From: Azolla caroliniana
Taxonomy: Eukaryota; Polypodiophyta
Direction: 5' to 3'
DNA: 64,000 nt
Assembly (NCBI GenBank): GCA_043228905.1
Contig: JBHGNT010000007.1
Location: 6,572,001-6,636,000 of the forward strand
The position numbers and the translations under genes are program-made. Numbering within the stretch: position 1 is the first letter of the stretch; each line of letters begins with the position of its first letter. A model generated the notes under the pieces. That model was given only the letters and a program-made list of their open reading frames with translations. It did not search any database and was not told the DNA's origin. Shown in pieces: positions 22,401 to 34,103 of the stretch.

Positions 22401-23132
22401 ATGGATGATTCGTTGGGAGGCATGTTCAAGCTCACCAGCTCCAACTACTCAGTGTGGAAGTTGAAGATGAGGGACATGCTCGTGGTTAAAGATCTTTGGT
22501 TGCCGGTTCAGTTCGGGGACAAGAGACTGGACAAAATCGATGCCACGATATGGGAGGTAATGCACATGAAGACAACGGCATACACATGGTGCTTCATCGA
22601 CATGAGTCTATACAACAACTTCAATGAAGAGAGCAAGGCTCATGAGCTCTGGGAGAAGATCGACAAAAATGTTGTTAATCAGGTTTCGGTATTTCGGAAG
22701 CTAGTAAGACTCTGGTACCAAGATGGCTCCAGCATGGCGGAGCACATGAATGCCTTCCAGGGGCTGATCCACCAAGCAACATCATTGGAAGTACCTCTCG
22801 CCGATGAGGTACTAGCACTACTCCTGCTCGGTTCCCTCCTAGATAGGTGGGAGACGTTGGTTGTCACTTTGGGCAACACCGGGCCGGAAGGGAAATGGTT
22901 ATCCCTAGCAAGAGTGAAGTCGAGCTTGCTAGATGAGGAGGCGCGTCAGAAAGACAAGGATACGAGCTCCGACTCCAAAGCGCTCCTTACCAAATTGGAA
23001 CCCAAAAGACAAAGGAATCGTAGTCCCCAGAACCGGGAAAAGTCGGGGACATGGTCAAAGTTAAGGGGGAGGCCTACTTGCTTCTATTGCGGCAAGCCGG
23101 GACACTTCCAGATGAACTGTCGGCACTTCTGA
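22401..23132 (+). CDS. Copia-A gag
   Basis: A clean 243-codon frame runs from ATG at 22401, 16 bases after the primer site, to TGA at 23130. It starts with MDDSLGGMFKLTSSNYSVW. The UBN2-type capsid region follows (AHELWEKIDKNVVNQVSVFR; MAEHMNAFQGLIHQATSLE), and it ends with a CCHC knuckle CFYCGKPGHFQMNC. Gag forms the particle and binds element RNA. In copia elements gag and pol are usually one frame; here pol continues in the same frame after the stop, so the TGA looks like a mutation rather than a designed end. Confidence 0.85.
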   Translation: MDDSLGGMFKLTSSNYSVWKLKMRDMLVVKDLWLPVQFGDKRLDKIDATIWEVMHMKTTAYTWCFIDMSLYNNFNEESKAHELWEKIDKNVVNQVSVFRKLVRLWYQDGSSMAEHMNAFQGLIHQATSLEVPLADEVLALLLLGSLLDRWETLVVTLGNTGPEGKWLSLARVKSSLLDEEARQKDKDTSSDSKALLTKLEPKRQRNRSPQNREKSGTWSKLRGRPTCFYCGKPGHFQMNCRHF

Positions 23133-26100
23133 AAAGACAAGGAAACCGACGGTACCAATTCGAAGCGGACACCGGACTAGAACGGTAAAGACCGGAGGGG
23201 ACCAAACCTTAAGGGAACGGCAACAATTGCGGCAAGTGAAGAACAGTTGATGCTCATCACCAAGGAGAGTGAGTTGAACCTTGCCGGCGACGAGACAACG
23301 TGGGTTGTCGATTCTGGAGCATCGTTCCACCTTACCCCGGACCAGAAATGCTTCTCATCCTACACAGACGGTGATCACAGTTGTGCCCGGATGGGGAATG
23401 AAGGTACATGCCGAATTGTCGGAATAGGAGACGTGTGGTTGACAACACCAACCGGATGCAAGCTGCTGCTAAAGGATGTCCGGCACGTTCCGGAGGTTCG
23501 ACTGAACCTGATATCAACTGGTCAGCTAGATGATGAAGGCTACACGAGTAGCATCCAGAACGGAGTCATGAAATTCAGCAAAGGGAGCCTAATAGTGGCT
23601 CGGGCCCGGAAGGTCAACACGTTGTACCTGATGAATGCCCGGTTATGCCCGGAAGAAGTGAATGTGGCTTCCGACACTACCGGTGAGCTGTGGCACAAGA
23701 GACTGTGTCACATGAGCGTGAAGGGGATGAAGAGGCTTGCCGATGACAACCTCATTCCGGTGAAGAACGTGCATCTTGAGAGGTGCACCGACTACCTAGC
23801 CAGTAAGCAAAACCGGACCTCCTTCCAATCAAGGCCACTGATGAGATGTAATGCACCATTGGAGTTGGTGCATACCGATGTGTGTCAAGTGGATACGAAG
23901 TTCCATGTTGGAGCACAATACTTCGTGACGTTCATAGATGACCACAGCAGGAGGCTGTGGGCCACACCGTTGAAGACGAAGGATCAGGTGTTATCCGTCT
24001 TCAAGGAGCTCCACGCAAGAGTGGAAAGAGAAACCGGACAGAAGTTGAAGGCGGTTCGAGCAAATAACGGAGGGGAATACCAGGGGCAGTTCAAGGAGTA
24101 CTACCGCTCGAAGGGAATCCGGCTCGAACTAAACAGGCTAACCGAGAGGATGAACTGGACCATAATGGAGAGAGTCCGGAGTATGCTAGTACATGCTAAA
24201 CTACCCAAGATGTTTTGGGCTGAGGCGTTGTCGACAACGACGTATGTGATAAACAGATCACCCTCAGTGCCCTTGGATGGAGACACGCCACAAAAGGTGT
24301 GGACCGGTAAGGAAGTGTCCTACCAGCATTTGAAGGTGTTCGGCTGTCTCGCGTACGTGCATTTTGCTAAGGACCGAAGAGGAAAGTTGGATTCAAAGAC
24401 CTGGCCATGCATATTCCTCGAATACGACGATCATGAGTTCGGCTATCGAGTGTGGGATCCGGTTGACAAGAAGGTTTTCCGGAGCCGAGATATTATCTTC
24501 ATGGAGGACAAGACTCTTGCCAACTTGGAGTCGGAGAAGAAGATAATGAACTCCGATGAGATTCGGACCCACCCGGCTAAGAGCCGGTTGACACTCGAGG
24601 AACCAGCCAGTTACGGTGAGGATACCGAACCGGCAGAAAAAGAAGTAGAGGAAGCTGAAACCGGAACCGGCCAAGACCCTGAATCGGATTCGGATGAAGA
24701 ACAAATAGAGGAGCCGGTTGCCGAAAGCCAAAGACGGAGATATCCTCTCAGAGAGAGAAGGGGGCCCCGGAGATTTCCGGATGCAAAGCATGTGCTGTTG
24801 ACCGATGAGGGGGAACCGGAAAGCTTCGAAGAAGCAAAGGATGACACCCATAGCCGCAAGTGGTTGAGTGTCATGCAGGATGAGATGGATGCCCTGCATG
24901 AGAACCACACGTATGAATTGGTGGAGTTGTCGAAAGGAAAGAGGGCACTCTGAAACAAGTGGGTGTACAAGTTGAAACCGGGAGATGTCGGCAACCCTCC
25001 AGGTAAAAAGCCAGGATCGTGGTGAAGGGGTTCCAACAGAAGAAAGGCGTGGACTTCGATGAGATTTTTGCCTCGGTAGTAAAGATGACTTCCATCCGGA
25101 CGGTGTTGAGCATAGCGGCAAGGATGGACCTCGAGGTAGAGCAATTAGACGTGAAGACGGCATTCCTCCACGGCGACCTCGAAGAGGAGATCTACATGTA
25201 GCAACCGGAGGGATTTGTGAAGAAAGGGAAGGAGCACCTGGTTTGCCGGTTAAAAAAGAGCCTCTACGGGTTGAAGCAGGCTCCCTGGCAATGGTACCGA
25301 AAGTTCGACTCCTTCATGACCGATCAAGGGTACCACAAGACGCAAGCCGATCACTGCGTATTTGTGAAGAAGTTCGAAGGTGGAGACTTCCAAATACTCC
25401 TCTTGTACGTGGACGACATGTTGATCGTCGGACGAGACCAAGTCAACATACGGATGCTGAAGAAGGCCCTGAACTGAACCTTCTAAATGAAAGACTTGGG
25501 TCCGGCAAGACAAATGTTGGGGATGCATATCATCCGGGACTAGCCAACGAAGCAATTGTGGCTGTCACAAGAGAAGTACATGACAAAGGTGCTTCAGCGG
25601 TTCAACATGTCAAATGCGAAACCGGTCAAATCGACACTTCCGGCAAACTGCAGGTTATCCGGTAAGCAAAGCCCGAAGATGAAGGCAGAGAAGGCAGATA
25701 TGATGAATATACTATATGCCTCTGTCGTCGGGAGCCTAATGTACGCAATGGTATGTACCCGACCGGATATCGGATATGCAGTTGGAGTGGTGAGCCGGTT
25801 TATGAGCAATCTCGGCAAGGAGCACTGGAATGCGGTAAAATGGATACTTTGATACTTGAAAGGCACCTCAAGTATGTGTCTCCAATTCGGCTCCATTAAA
25901 CCCCAACTTGACAGTTTCACCGGTTCGGATATGTTAGTTGATGCGGATACCAGCCGGTCAACATCCGGATATGTCATTACATATGGGGGGGGGGGAGCTG
26001 TTTCATGGCAATCGAGGTTGTAGAAGACGGTTGCGTTGTAAACCACAGAAGCGGAGTACATGGTGGTTGTGGAAGCCAGCAAGGAAATACTATGGATGAA

Positions 26101-26386
26101 GGACTTCATCGAAGAGCTAGGGATCCGGCAAGAGGAATACTGGCTCTATTGAGACAGTTAAAGTGCCATCCACCTTGCGAAGAACGCAGTGTATCATTCC
26201 AGGACGAAGCACATCCAGCAGAGGTACCACTGGATTCGGGAGCGAGTAGAAGACCGAGAGTTCGTGCTGACGAAGATCCACACAGAGGAGAACGAGTTGG
26301 ATATGCTAACCAAGGTGCTAACGCCCTACAAGCTAGAAGCATGCAGGAAGTGGATCGGATTGACGAGGCATCCCATGCTAGAGTGA
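23133..26386 (+). pseudogene. Copia-A pol: protease, integrase, RT, RNase H
   Basis: A 568-codon open stretch (23247-24953) carries protease (VVDSGASFHLTP) and pre-integrase (LWHKRLCHMSVKGMKRLAD). The integrase core follows (HTDVCQVDTKFHVGAQYFV; AVRANNGGEYQGQF), where the second catalytic Asp is Asn and the usual PQ-NG segment before ERMN is missing. RT follows after the stop at 24951: KGFQQKKGVDFDEIFA, LDVKTAFLHGDLEEEIYM, KSLYGLKQAPWQWY and LLLYVDDMLIVGRD. RNase H is at 25556-26386 (ARPDIGYA-type TRPDIGYAVGVVSR; SRTKHIQQRYHWIRERVEDR). Numerous stops make it a relic. Confidence 0.9.
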
Positions 26387-26396
26387 AGGGGGAGTT

Positions 26397-27021
26397 TGTT
26401 AGGATCTCAGTCCCTCCGGATGGAATACGAAGACCCAACAACAGAAGACCCGGTGAGAATCGGATGTGGAGTACCCAGAACCGGATGATGCAGACCCGGT
26501 GAGAACCGGATGACAAGTACCCGGCAAGGAAGACCCGGTGAGAACCAGATGTTGCAAGCCCGGTGAGAACCTCTCACCGGATGAAGGGACATATATGTAG
26601 ATATGTTTCTGAGAGCCCATTGGGGCTATATTTATAAATAGTCCTAATGTCATATTAGTATAAATGTGACCTAGGGCAAACAATGTTATTATCTTTGTAT
26701 AGTGTAATTGGTGGAACGACTGTACTGAGAGAGAGAGAGAGCGATACAGAGCATGTCTCTGTTGTAACCGCCACAAGGCGAAGATTGTGAGTAAGAGGTC
26801 GTTGCCTCTGTGCTCCATGTTGTACTCTTTGACATAGTGATAGTTTGGAGTCTGTGGACTCCCGTGGTTTTTTCCCTCTCAGGGTTTTTCCACGTTAACA
26901 TCCTGTGTATTCTCTTTATGTTTGTGTACTTACCTCCATTCCCATTTCTTCTGTGTTTGATTGTCATCAAGTGATCTACGCTTCGGTTGTGGCCGGAGAT
27001 TATTCCGCATATTTCTTGTCA
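26397..27021 (+). repeat. Copia-A 3' LTR (625 bp)
   Basis: Starts TGTTAGGATCTCAGTCCCTC after the purine tract and ends TTCTTGTCA. It matches the 5' LTR apart from indels, chiefly in the minisatellite (about 26440-26580) and a loss of about 20 bases near 26684 relative to the partner. Confidence 0.9.
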
Positions 27022-28440
27022 GAATCTTCTTCACGTCATACGAAGAAGCATCAACATTAGTCGACTCTCGGCCACATGGCATCTGGCAATGGAGTCAGAG
27101 ATGAATTGCATCCTGCAAAACAAGACTTGGGACCTTGTCAAACTATCGAAAAATCAATGTGCTCTTCCATGCAAGTGGGTCTATCGACTAAAAGAGACAT
27201 TTGATTCAGCCACTCCAAAGGTCAAGGCCAAGTTAGTAGCAAAAGGGTTTCAACGGGAATATGGCGTCGACTTCGACAAAATCTTTTCACCAATGGTGAA
27301 AATGACAACCCTACGCTTTATGGTCGGGGTCATGGCAGCCAAGAATTTGGAGTTGATTCAGTTAGATGTAAAAACAACATTCCTCCAGGTGGTAAAGGAG
27401 GAAATTGATATGGAGCATCTGAAAGGCTTTGTGGTATTTGGCCAGCAACATCTACTTTGCCAACTCAGGAAGAGTCTATATGGCCTGAAGTAAGCACGTA
27501 AGCAGTGGTACAAGAAGTTTGACGACTTCATCCAATTGGTCGACTTCTCCAAGAGTGATGAGGACCATTGCCTCTTCACCAAAATAGCTCAAGGTGGGTC
27601 AATCATCTTCCTCATCATTTATGTGGACGACATGCTACTCTCCGGCCAACATGCCGAAGAGCTAATCGAACTTATTCGGCAACTGCGGTTGGAGTTTACC
27701 ATGAAGGATCTCAGTCGGGCAAGACACATTCTGGGGATGAAGATAAGTCAGATTCAGAGTCGAAGACAGTTGTTCCTGTCTCAAGCCGACTATATTGGAC
27801 GTAGTCTTCATGCAATCGGCCAGGTTTGCTGCTCCCCATTAATCTTTTTTTGTCTCAACAAAACTGCCCAACATCTAGTCTGGAGGGGGAAGATATGAAG
27901 TCGATACCATATGCACCGACAATCGACTCCCTAATGTATGTGATGGTCACGACAATGCTTGACATTGCTCATGTCGTAAGAGTCGTCAACTTATTTATGC
28001 ACAATCTGGGATGATCGCATTAGAACACAGTAAAGCATGTGTTATGATATCTAGTGGGCACAAAAGACTGTGGAATCTTGTTCTGCCCGAACGATACTTT
28101 AGGCGTAGTAGGTTATACCAACTCGGACTTTGCCAATTGTGTGGACAATCGAAAATCGACAATCGGATACTACTATAAGTTTGGCAATGGAGCAATCTCA
28201 TGGAAGTCGAAACTCCAGGAGTGCACTGCCACATCAACGACAAAGGCTGACTACATAGCCGCGTCCGATGCGGCGAAAGAGGCCTTATGGCTCGGTCGGG
28301 TGGCTCGCATGTTTCGACAAGTCGGCTCCAGTTATCACTTCGTTCGAGCCTGCATCATTTTAGGGAAAATCAGCCTCAAGAAGTTACCTACAGACAATAA
28401 TGTCGTAGATGGGATGATTAAGTGTCTTCCAGTAGATTGA
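27022..28440 (+). pseudogene. Copia-Y RT and RNase H, third segment
   Basis: Host copia-Y resumes after the GAATC duplication. It carries RT with MESEMNCILQNKTWDLVKL, AKLVAKGFQREYGVDFDKIF, LRKSLYGLK and LIIYVDDMLLSGQ, then RNase H with GYTNSDFANCVDNRKSTIGY and ADYIAASDAAKEALWL. It ends near a stop at 28438. Stops at about 27491 and frameshifts near 27830 and 28010 inactivate it. It would copy RNA to DNA in the particle if intact. Confidence 0.88.
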
Positions 28441-28699
28441 TTATGATCCATTCGACACCAAATGGCATAATAAAGAATCAGTCTGATTGAGTCGGACATT
28501 TAGGATGGTTTCAGACAATTAGCATAGACAGTTTGAGATTCGGCTTCAGTTCTTCCAACCCCGGCCGACCTAGCCTTCTGTTCCCGGATTTTGCTAATTC
28601 AAACAAAGTTGATTTGTCCGACAACCTTGTATAAATCTGTAACTTTGTTTACTCTCTTTTATTACAAATTTTTTGTTGTATACACCCATTACATGGGAG

Positions 28700-28974
28700 T
28701 GTCGAATACAAGAAATAATGGACATATTCACATTGTCCTATTGGACATACTGGGTTTTCGTCTATTTATGTAAATAGTGGAAAGGGCAGTTGCCCTAAGT
28801 CAGTTTGTATTTAAACTAACTCTTGTAACCTAGTTTTGTGGTTGTTCATTTTGTATATTGTATTGTAACTTTGAGAATAATATAGTTACATCTTGTTGTG
28901 CCTGACTCTTTCTCTTCTCCAAACACTCTTTGTGGTTCGTTTCCAGGAGATTTGGATGTTGATTGCAGGCTTCA
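28700..28974 (+). repeat. Probable copia-Y 3' LTR-like segment
   Basis: It begins TGTCGAATACAAG after a weak purine run (ATGGGAG) and may end GCAGGCTTCA. It contains LTR-like content (TTTGTATTTAAACTAACTC, CTTGTAACC). A degraded primer-site-like TGGTATGACACG follows at 28980. It is unlike the copia-X LTR at 12177. The boundaries are uncertain. Confidence 0.4.
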
Positions 28975-29900
28975 CCCTTTGGTATGACACGTGGAAAGCA
29001 CATTGCCTAAAGGTCATCCAAGATATAGTATGCCCCCCCAAAGGAAATGATCATGGATATTAGGTTCACAATTATCAACTGCCTACGAGAGCAGTTGGAC
29101 GAGGTTTGTCGCCACTCCGACGACATGGTCACTGCCCACTTACGCTTTTGGCAGAAATGGAGGAACACACTGATAGTGACGCAAGGAGGAAACAACCCGA
29201 GGTGGAACTACCAGCCCCCACGTAGGTTGTTTCCTACTCACCTTCTACCCTCTCTTCGTTGAAGGCCAGAGGATCGGGCTCATGTTGGCCGACGATGATT
29301 GCCACTAGTTTATAGCTCTACATACCTACTTACATTAAGTATAAAGTAAGAGAGGATATGTATGTAGTCTCATATTCTTGTGTATAGTCTTTCTGTAAAA
29401 AATCAGCTCATTTTGTGGGAAAAAAAGCAACAATGTGTATAACATTATGTGTGAGGATAATAATTGTTAGTAGCATAAATTTTTCCATGCTTTTCATGAA
29501 TCACATGCTAGATACAAATAGTAAGCCTAAAAGTGAATGGACAAACGCATATAGATCCACAACTCTTTGTGATAATATTTTATTTTCACACAATTATTTG
29601 ATTCAAACAACAATATTCATAATAATCTTATACATGCTTGTGGTATTTTTTTGACTGCAGTGAGAGGATGTGTCTCAAGAAATAGTAGAAATTCTTGAAA
29701 CAAATTTTATAGAAAAGGTGTTGGAGAGAGTTGTGTTGCATTTTTGAAACGATAAGAGATCTCATTACGATGGACATATGAATGAGTTTTTTTTCTTTTT
29801 TAAGAAGACATATGAATGAGTTTTTAATGCGTACAAGAGTTGAAAGGATCAATCACAATTATATTTCGACAAGTTTGGAATTCAGGACACGTGCCACAAT
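28975..29900. other. Degraded element leader and AT-rich spacer
   Basis: After the primer-site-like sequence is a stretch with one short frame (29047-29262) that I do not recognise; it could be element leader. From about 29300 the DNA is AT-rich with no supported gene. Confidence 0.4.
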
Positions 29901-30394
29901 AATGGAAGATTGGTTTTGATAAAGTTGATGCTTAAGGTTCTTTGTTCATCATCTTTTAATCAATGGTGATCTATTTCTTTAATGGTGGGAGTATATAACA
30001 ATTTTATGGTGTTGGAAATCACAAGCCTAACCATTTCACGTTAGACGAAAAGTGCTCTAATCAATCATGGTTCCTATGATATCATATTATTTACCATTGT
30101 TGCCATAGTTTAAAAAGGCTATTGAGCAATTATCAACCTAAATGTGGTTCACATCATGGAAGGGGAAAGAAAGATCATGCCTTATATAGGGTGGTCTTGA
30201 GTCATTTTGTACTCCAAAGAGACTTGGTGGGTTGGCAATTTTAAATCTATTTGAATATATGGTAGCTTGAATATTCTCTTTTCTTAAGGCTATGTTTTGA
30301 GGGATAACCACCATGGACATAAATTGTTGCTTACTTTATTGAGAAAGAGTATATCAAACATGGAAATATAAAGATTGCAATTTGCACTCTCTTG

Positions 30395-30824
30395 CAGCAA
30401 TGGGCACAGTTTTGGCTCAAACGAAACCAAATAGTTAAGCCATGGCTTAACGGTTTATTGGTTCAAAGATAAATAAACCGTTTGGTTTGGTTTCAAATAT
30501 TATGATCCAGTTTGGTTTCGGTTCGGTTCGGTTCGGTTTTGAATTTCATGGTTTAACGGTTTAACGGCTTATCGGTTTATCGATTTGGCTTTGAATTTCA
30601 CGGTTTAGCGGTTTCGGCTTATGTGGTTTGGTTTAAAGGTTTAAAGGTTTAAAAGTTTTGAAGCTTTAAAGGTTTATAGGTTTGGTTTTGATTTAAGATA
30701 AACCGATTTGGTTTGGTTTTAAATTTTTCATAAACGGTTTGGTTTAAATGGCTTCATAAAATTTAAACTGTTTGGTTTGGTTTGGTTTCAAGGCCAAGAA
30801 ACCGAACCGAACCGCGGCCATTGC
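30395..30824. mobile_element. hAT-like non-autonomous element, 430 bp, GGTTT-rich
   Basis: It is flanked by the perfect 8-bp duplication CTCTCTTG (30387-30394 and 30825-30832), the size typical of hAT transposons. Its ends are CAGCAATGG and, reversed, TAGCAATGG. The interior is a degenerate array of GGTTTGGTTT, GGTTCGGTTC and GGTTTAACGG units. It interrupts the LINE relic, whose sequence resumes directly after the right duplication. It has no coding capacity, so it would have needed a transposase supplied in trans. Confidence 0.8.
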
Positions 30825-31785
30825 TACTCTCTTGGTGGCATGTGATCAATAGTGATAGACAAATTAAATGTACAAGGCCAATTAAAATTTAACATTTATT
30901 GGCCTCTTAGCAAAGTGTCTTGGATTTTTTAGAGTGGGATCCATCGCTTGAAAGAGAAAATACAATATATTTGCAATTGAATGTCCCGACAACATATCGT
31001 CTTTTAGGATCGGAGAGTGAGCCATCCCTTCTACCCTAGTTTAATCGTGTGGCATGCTTGGGATTGGTTAATGTACATGATGCCATGTTGGGAATCCAAA
31101 TAAAAATAATGGTTTCTCAAACATCTAGAAGAAGGTTTTATATTCCTAAAAATTGCCATGGTCTATGGTCTTAATTGGTAAATGTCAACTTTGCAATATC
31201 CAATTCCAAATTTGACTAAAGTTGCACACAAGGTAGACTAGCGATTTGCAAGTCACAAAAGTCTTGCCAAAGTAAAAAAGAAAAAACTATTATATCATAA
31301 ACTAATTGATAGGTAACTTGGATTGTAGAACAGTTCAACCTCAAAGAGACGGTGACTAGGGTCACATACATGCTTCTTTTGTACCATTTCGTTGGATGAT
31401 AGTACACATAGGTTCATTAAATGTCCTATAGAGCATATCTATTGGACGTACTTATCGGATATTTGACAAGTTTTAACCCATTGTTATTTGAGGCCTCAAC
31501 AATGGTTTTTTTCTTGATATGGTCCAAATGACGAGCTGGATATATTATTCCAATTTTTACAATATTGGTGATTGTAACACGGTTGGAATATGTGTAAATC
31601 TTTCATGTTTGATAGCAGACATGCAGTGAAAGCCTATTTGAAGAAGTTGAAAGGCATTCTTTTGTGAATTTTTCGAATGTTAGAGCATGCAAGGATCATT
31701 TCTTCAAGTGCATATTCAAGTTTTCTAATGGCTTTACAATATGTCTCTTTCCCTACATACGTAGGTAAAGGAGACTACGAAGTTG

Positions 31786-31895
31786 TAACAAGTGGATTTT
31801 ACATACAATTAATGTAATTGCGTGCTTTTACCAGAGAGTAACAAGTGGATTTTGCATACAATTAATATAAGCATGTGCTTTTACCAGAGAGAGAG
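31786..31895. repeat. Two-copy tandem repeat (~56 bp)
   Basis: The unit starting AACAAGTGGATTTTRCATAC and ending GTGCTTTTACCAGAGAG occurs twice in a row within the LINE relic area, ending in a short GA tract. Confidence 0.7.
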
Positions 31896-32460
31896 AGAGG
31901 AGTACATAACGAACATATGTTGGTGGGTGGGTTGCCTTTTGAAGTGGCAATATTTCAAATGGCTTCTTTTGTACTGCGATGGAGTATACTTGTCGCCATA
32001 AGTTTTTATGTTGCTCAATGGCAAGACAGATATGGTCTCTATTATACATGATGTGGTGTTCAATTATCTCGGTAATCATGCATCCATGTGATTGAGCTTT
32101 TGGCAAACCAAAAGTAGAAAGCTTTGTGCATCCACATTTTCTATGCTTGTTTTCTATGTTGAAGGCCATTGCCATAATAAGACTATCTAGAGTGCATTTT
32201 TTACTCCCATTTTCAAGTGCACAATCATACGTTTGTTCAAGAGGTCTTCTTCATTGGTAGTCCAACACCATAGCTTTGGACATCTTATTTACCAAGGATG
32301 ACTTGGAATCTCTTCAATTTCTTTTATTAGGCATGTTGTCCTTTTGTTACTCTTTTTGAATGATATATTAATTAGTACAAAATAACCCATCAAATGAAAA
32401 AAGCACATAAATGAAGGGAGTAAAAGCCACGTGTTGTGCAATCAAGAGGCTAGTTGATGA

Positions 32461-33719
32461 GGGTATTTATTGAGGCATTTTTCTAGTTGGGTTGCTTTTC
32501 ACCCAATTTCTAAATTTAGGGATAAACTCTTTTTTCTTAGGCTTTATACTCCTTTCATACCCTAACTTGTATGGAGCCTTACAATGAGCCTCAAATGCAT
32601 TGAAATTTGTTATTATGTATATAGTTACATCAAAGCACAATGCAATGCATTGCCTTCTCAATGTGTACTTCTTGAATTGGAGATGCAACACCTCCAACTA
32701 CTTTGTGCAAATTGAAAATTCATAAGCACCAATATGAACCAACTGATGAAATCTAAAAAGAGAAAACATTACACGGTGTAATTTTTATTTTCTTAATTAG
32801 GTAGAAACACACACTAAATTTAGGCATCACAATAAACTTTTCAAAGTATGTTTCTAAAACCAATAGATTGCCTTTATGAAAGAGATAAAATTAAAGGTTC
32901 ACTAGCTTCAATTCCAAACTCTAAGAAGCAAGAGGCTAATAATAATCCAAACTACATGAGGACGGCTTCGCTTATGCAACATAACAAACCCAAATCAATG
33001 CACCAATAAACTATGTGCAAGCCAAGAATCATAGAGAACATAGGGAAGCAAAATCAATGTATATGTGGATATATATGTGAATGATGTCAAGATGCAACAA
33101 CGAGAACTATGTTCAAACAACCCATAAGAGTGTCAAGCTATACATGAGGCAAAAAAAAAGGATCAAAGTTGAATTTGACTTCTTGTGACTAACAACGAGA
33201 CAAACAAAGCAAACCTCGATTGATCCACCTGTAGAAAAACATGCATAAATGAGGTGATGGGCAAAACAAAAAAACCGTGTTGAGATAGACAAGAAAATGT
33301 GTGTATTTGAACACAAAGCGAAATGTGCGACTCCAAGGTGCGTGGAGTGTGGCGGAGCAGGGGCAAGGCAAGTGGAGGAAAAGCTGTTCAACTTCTAATT
33401 GTGCTTCCCACCTCGAACCTCTTCCTCCCTATTTGGCGGGCAAGCGCTCCACTTATATAGAGGTCCAAATGGGCAGTTACAAAATGCATGCATGGCGGCG
33501 CCTAACCGTTACAGATGAAAGCTTAATCTGTTGTATGGTCAAATAATCCATAATTGCATTCTTGGCTTGCTGGCATGGTGGTTTACAATTGTGCGATCAA
33601 AAAAGTCATAACCATTTGAGAGGATGAAAGTTCAAGACTTGGGATGGGCGGTTAGGTTAGGCTACTGTCGACGATCTCAAAGATCACAATTGGTCTCGTC
33701 TCTTGTGTGGACATAAGAA
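32461..33719. other. Intergenic region upstream of the SNF2 gene
   Basis: No gene is supported. It is AT-rich with short, unrecognisable frames on both strands. It presumably contains distal promoter sequence for the SNF2-like gene that starts at 34104. Confidence 0.5.
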
Positions 33720-34103
33720 AAGAGATATATATATATATATATTGATCCATCGGTCCCCCAATGGAGTATGGATTTATTATATATATGTATGTACATAAAT
33801 GAATGGGTCTTAAGAGGAGTCCTAACAATCTTAATGAGTGACTCATATGAGAGAGGAGCAAATCCAATACCAATACATACATTTTATACATACATACATA
33901 TACATATACACATGTACATGTTCTCTTTTTATATCTCCTTTGTTTTCTCTGGCTTTTACTTTTTCCTCTGTTTCTGGGTTTGGTTTTCCATTTCTTTTCA
34001 TTTTCTTTTCTTCTGATTCCTTTGGTTTTTCGTTCTTCCTTTTCTTTCTCATCTTCCTGTTCTTCTTCTTCTTCGCCTCTCTGTTTCTTTTCTTCTTCCG
34101 GCG
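33720..34103 (+). promoter_or_regulatory. Promoter / 5' UTR region of the SNF2-like gene
   Basis: Contains an AT microsatellite (33727-33742), TACATA/TATACA repeats (33880-33915), and from about 33920 a long pyrimidine-rich tract (CTTTT, TTCTTCTTC) running to CTTCCGGCG just before the ATG. Pyrimidine-rich leaders are common in plant 5' UTRs. The transcription start cannot be placed. Lys/Glu-rich frames on the opposite strand are artefacts of the tract. Confidence 0.5.

Larger units (their letters stand above)
21729..27021 (+). mobile_element. Copia-A retrotransposon, two LTRs, nested in copia-Y
   Basis: LTRs lie at 21729-22369 and 26397-27021, flanked by a perfect GAATC duplication. The left LTR starts TATTAGG instead of TGTTAGG, a point change at its terminus. 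Inside are a primer-binding site (22373-22384), gag (22401), pol with order protease, integrase, RT, RNase H (the Ty1/copia order), and a purine tract GAAGGGGGAGTT at about 26385-26396 before the 3' LTR. Stops at 23130, 24951, about 25198 and several more in RNase H show it is inactive. Its LTRs carry ~25-bp tandem units around CCGGTGAGAACCGGATG. Confidence 0.93.
29900..32460 (+). mobile_element. L1-like LINE relic (end of RT to 3' domain), interrupted
   Basis: The plus strand around 29960-30250 aligns with the better preserved LINE at 54420-54670: both include the TGTACTCCAAA block followed by GG-TTGG and a tract ending ATATGGT(A/G)GC. The match resumes after a hAT-like insertion with a TGGTGGCATG block (30833), then TAGAAGAAGGTTTTATATTCC-type sequence. 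Around 32200-32340 a fragment resembles the Cys-rich C-terminal region of plant LINE RTs. All frames are broken. The left and right limits are approximate. Confidence 0.65.
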
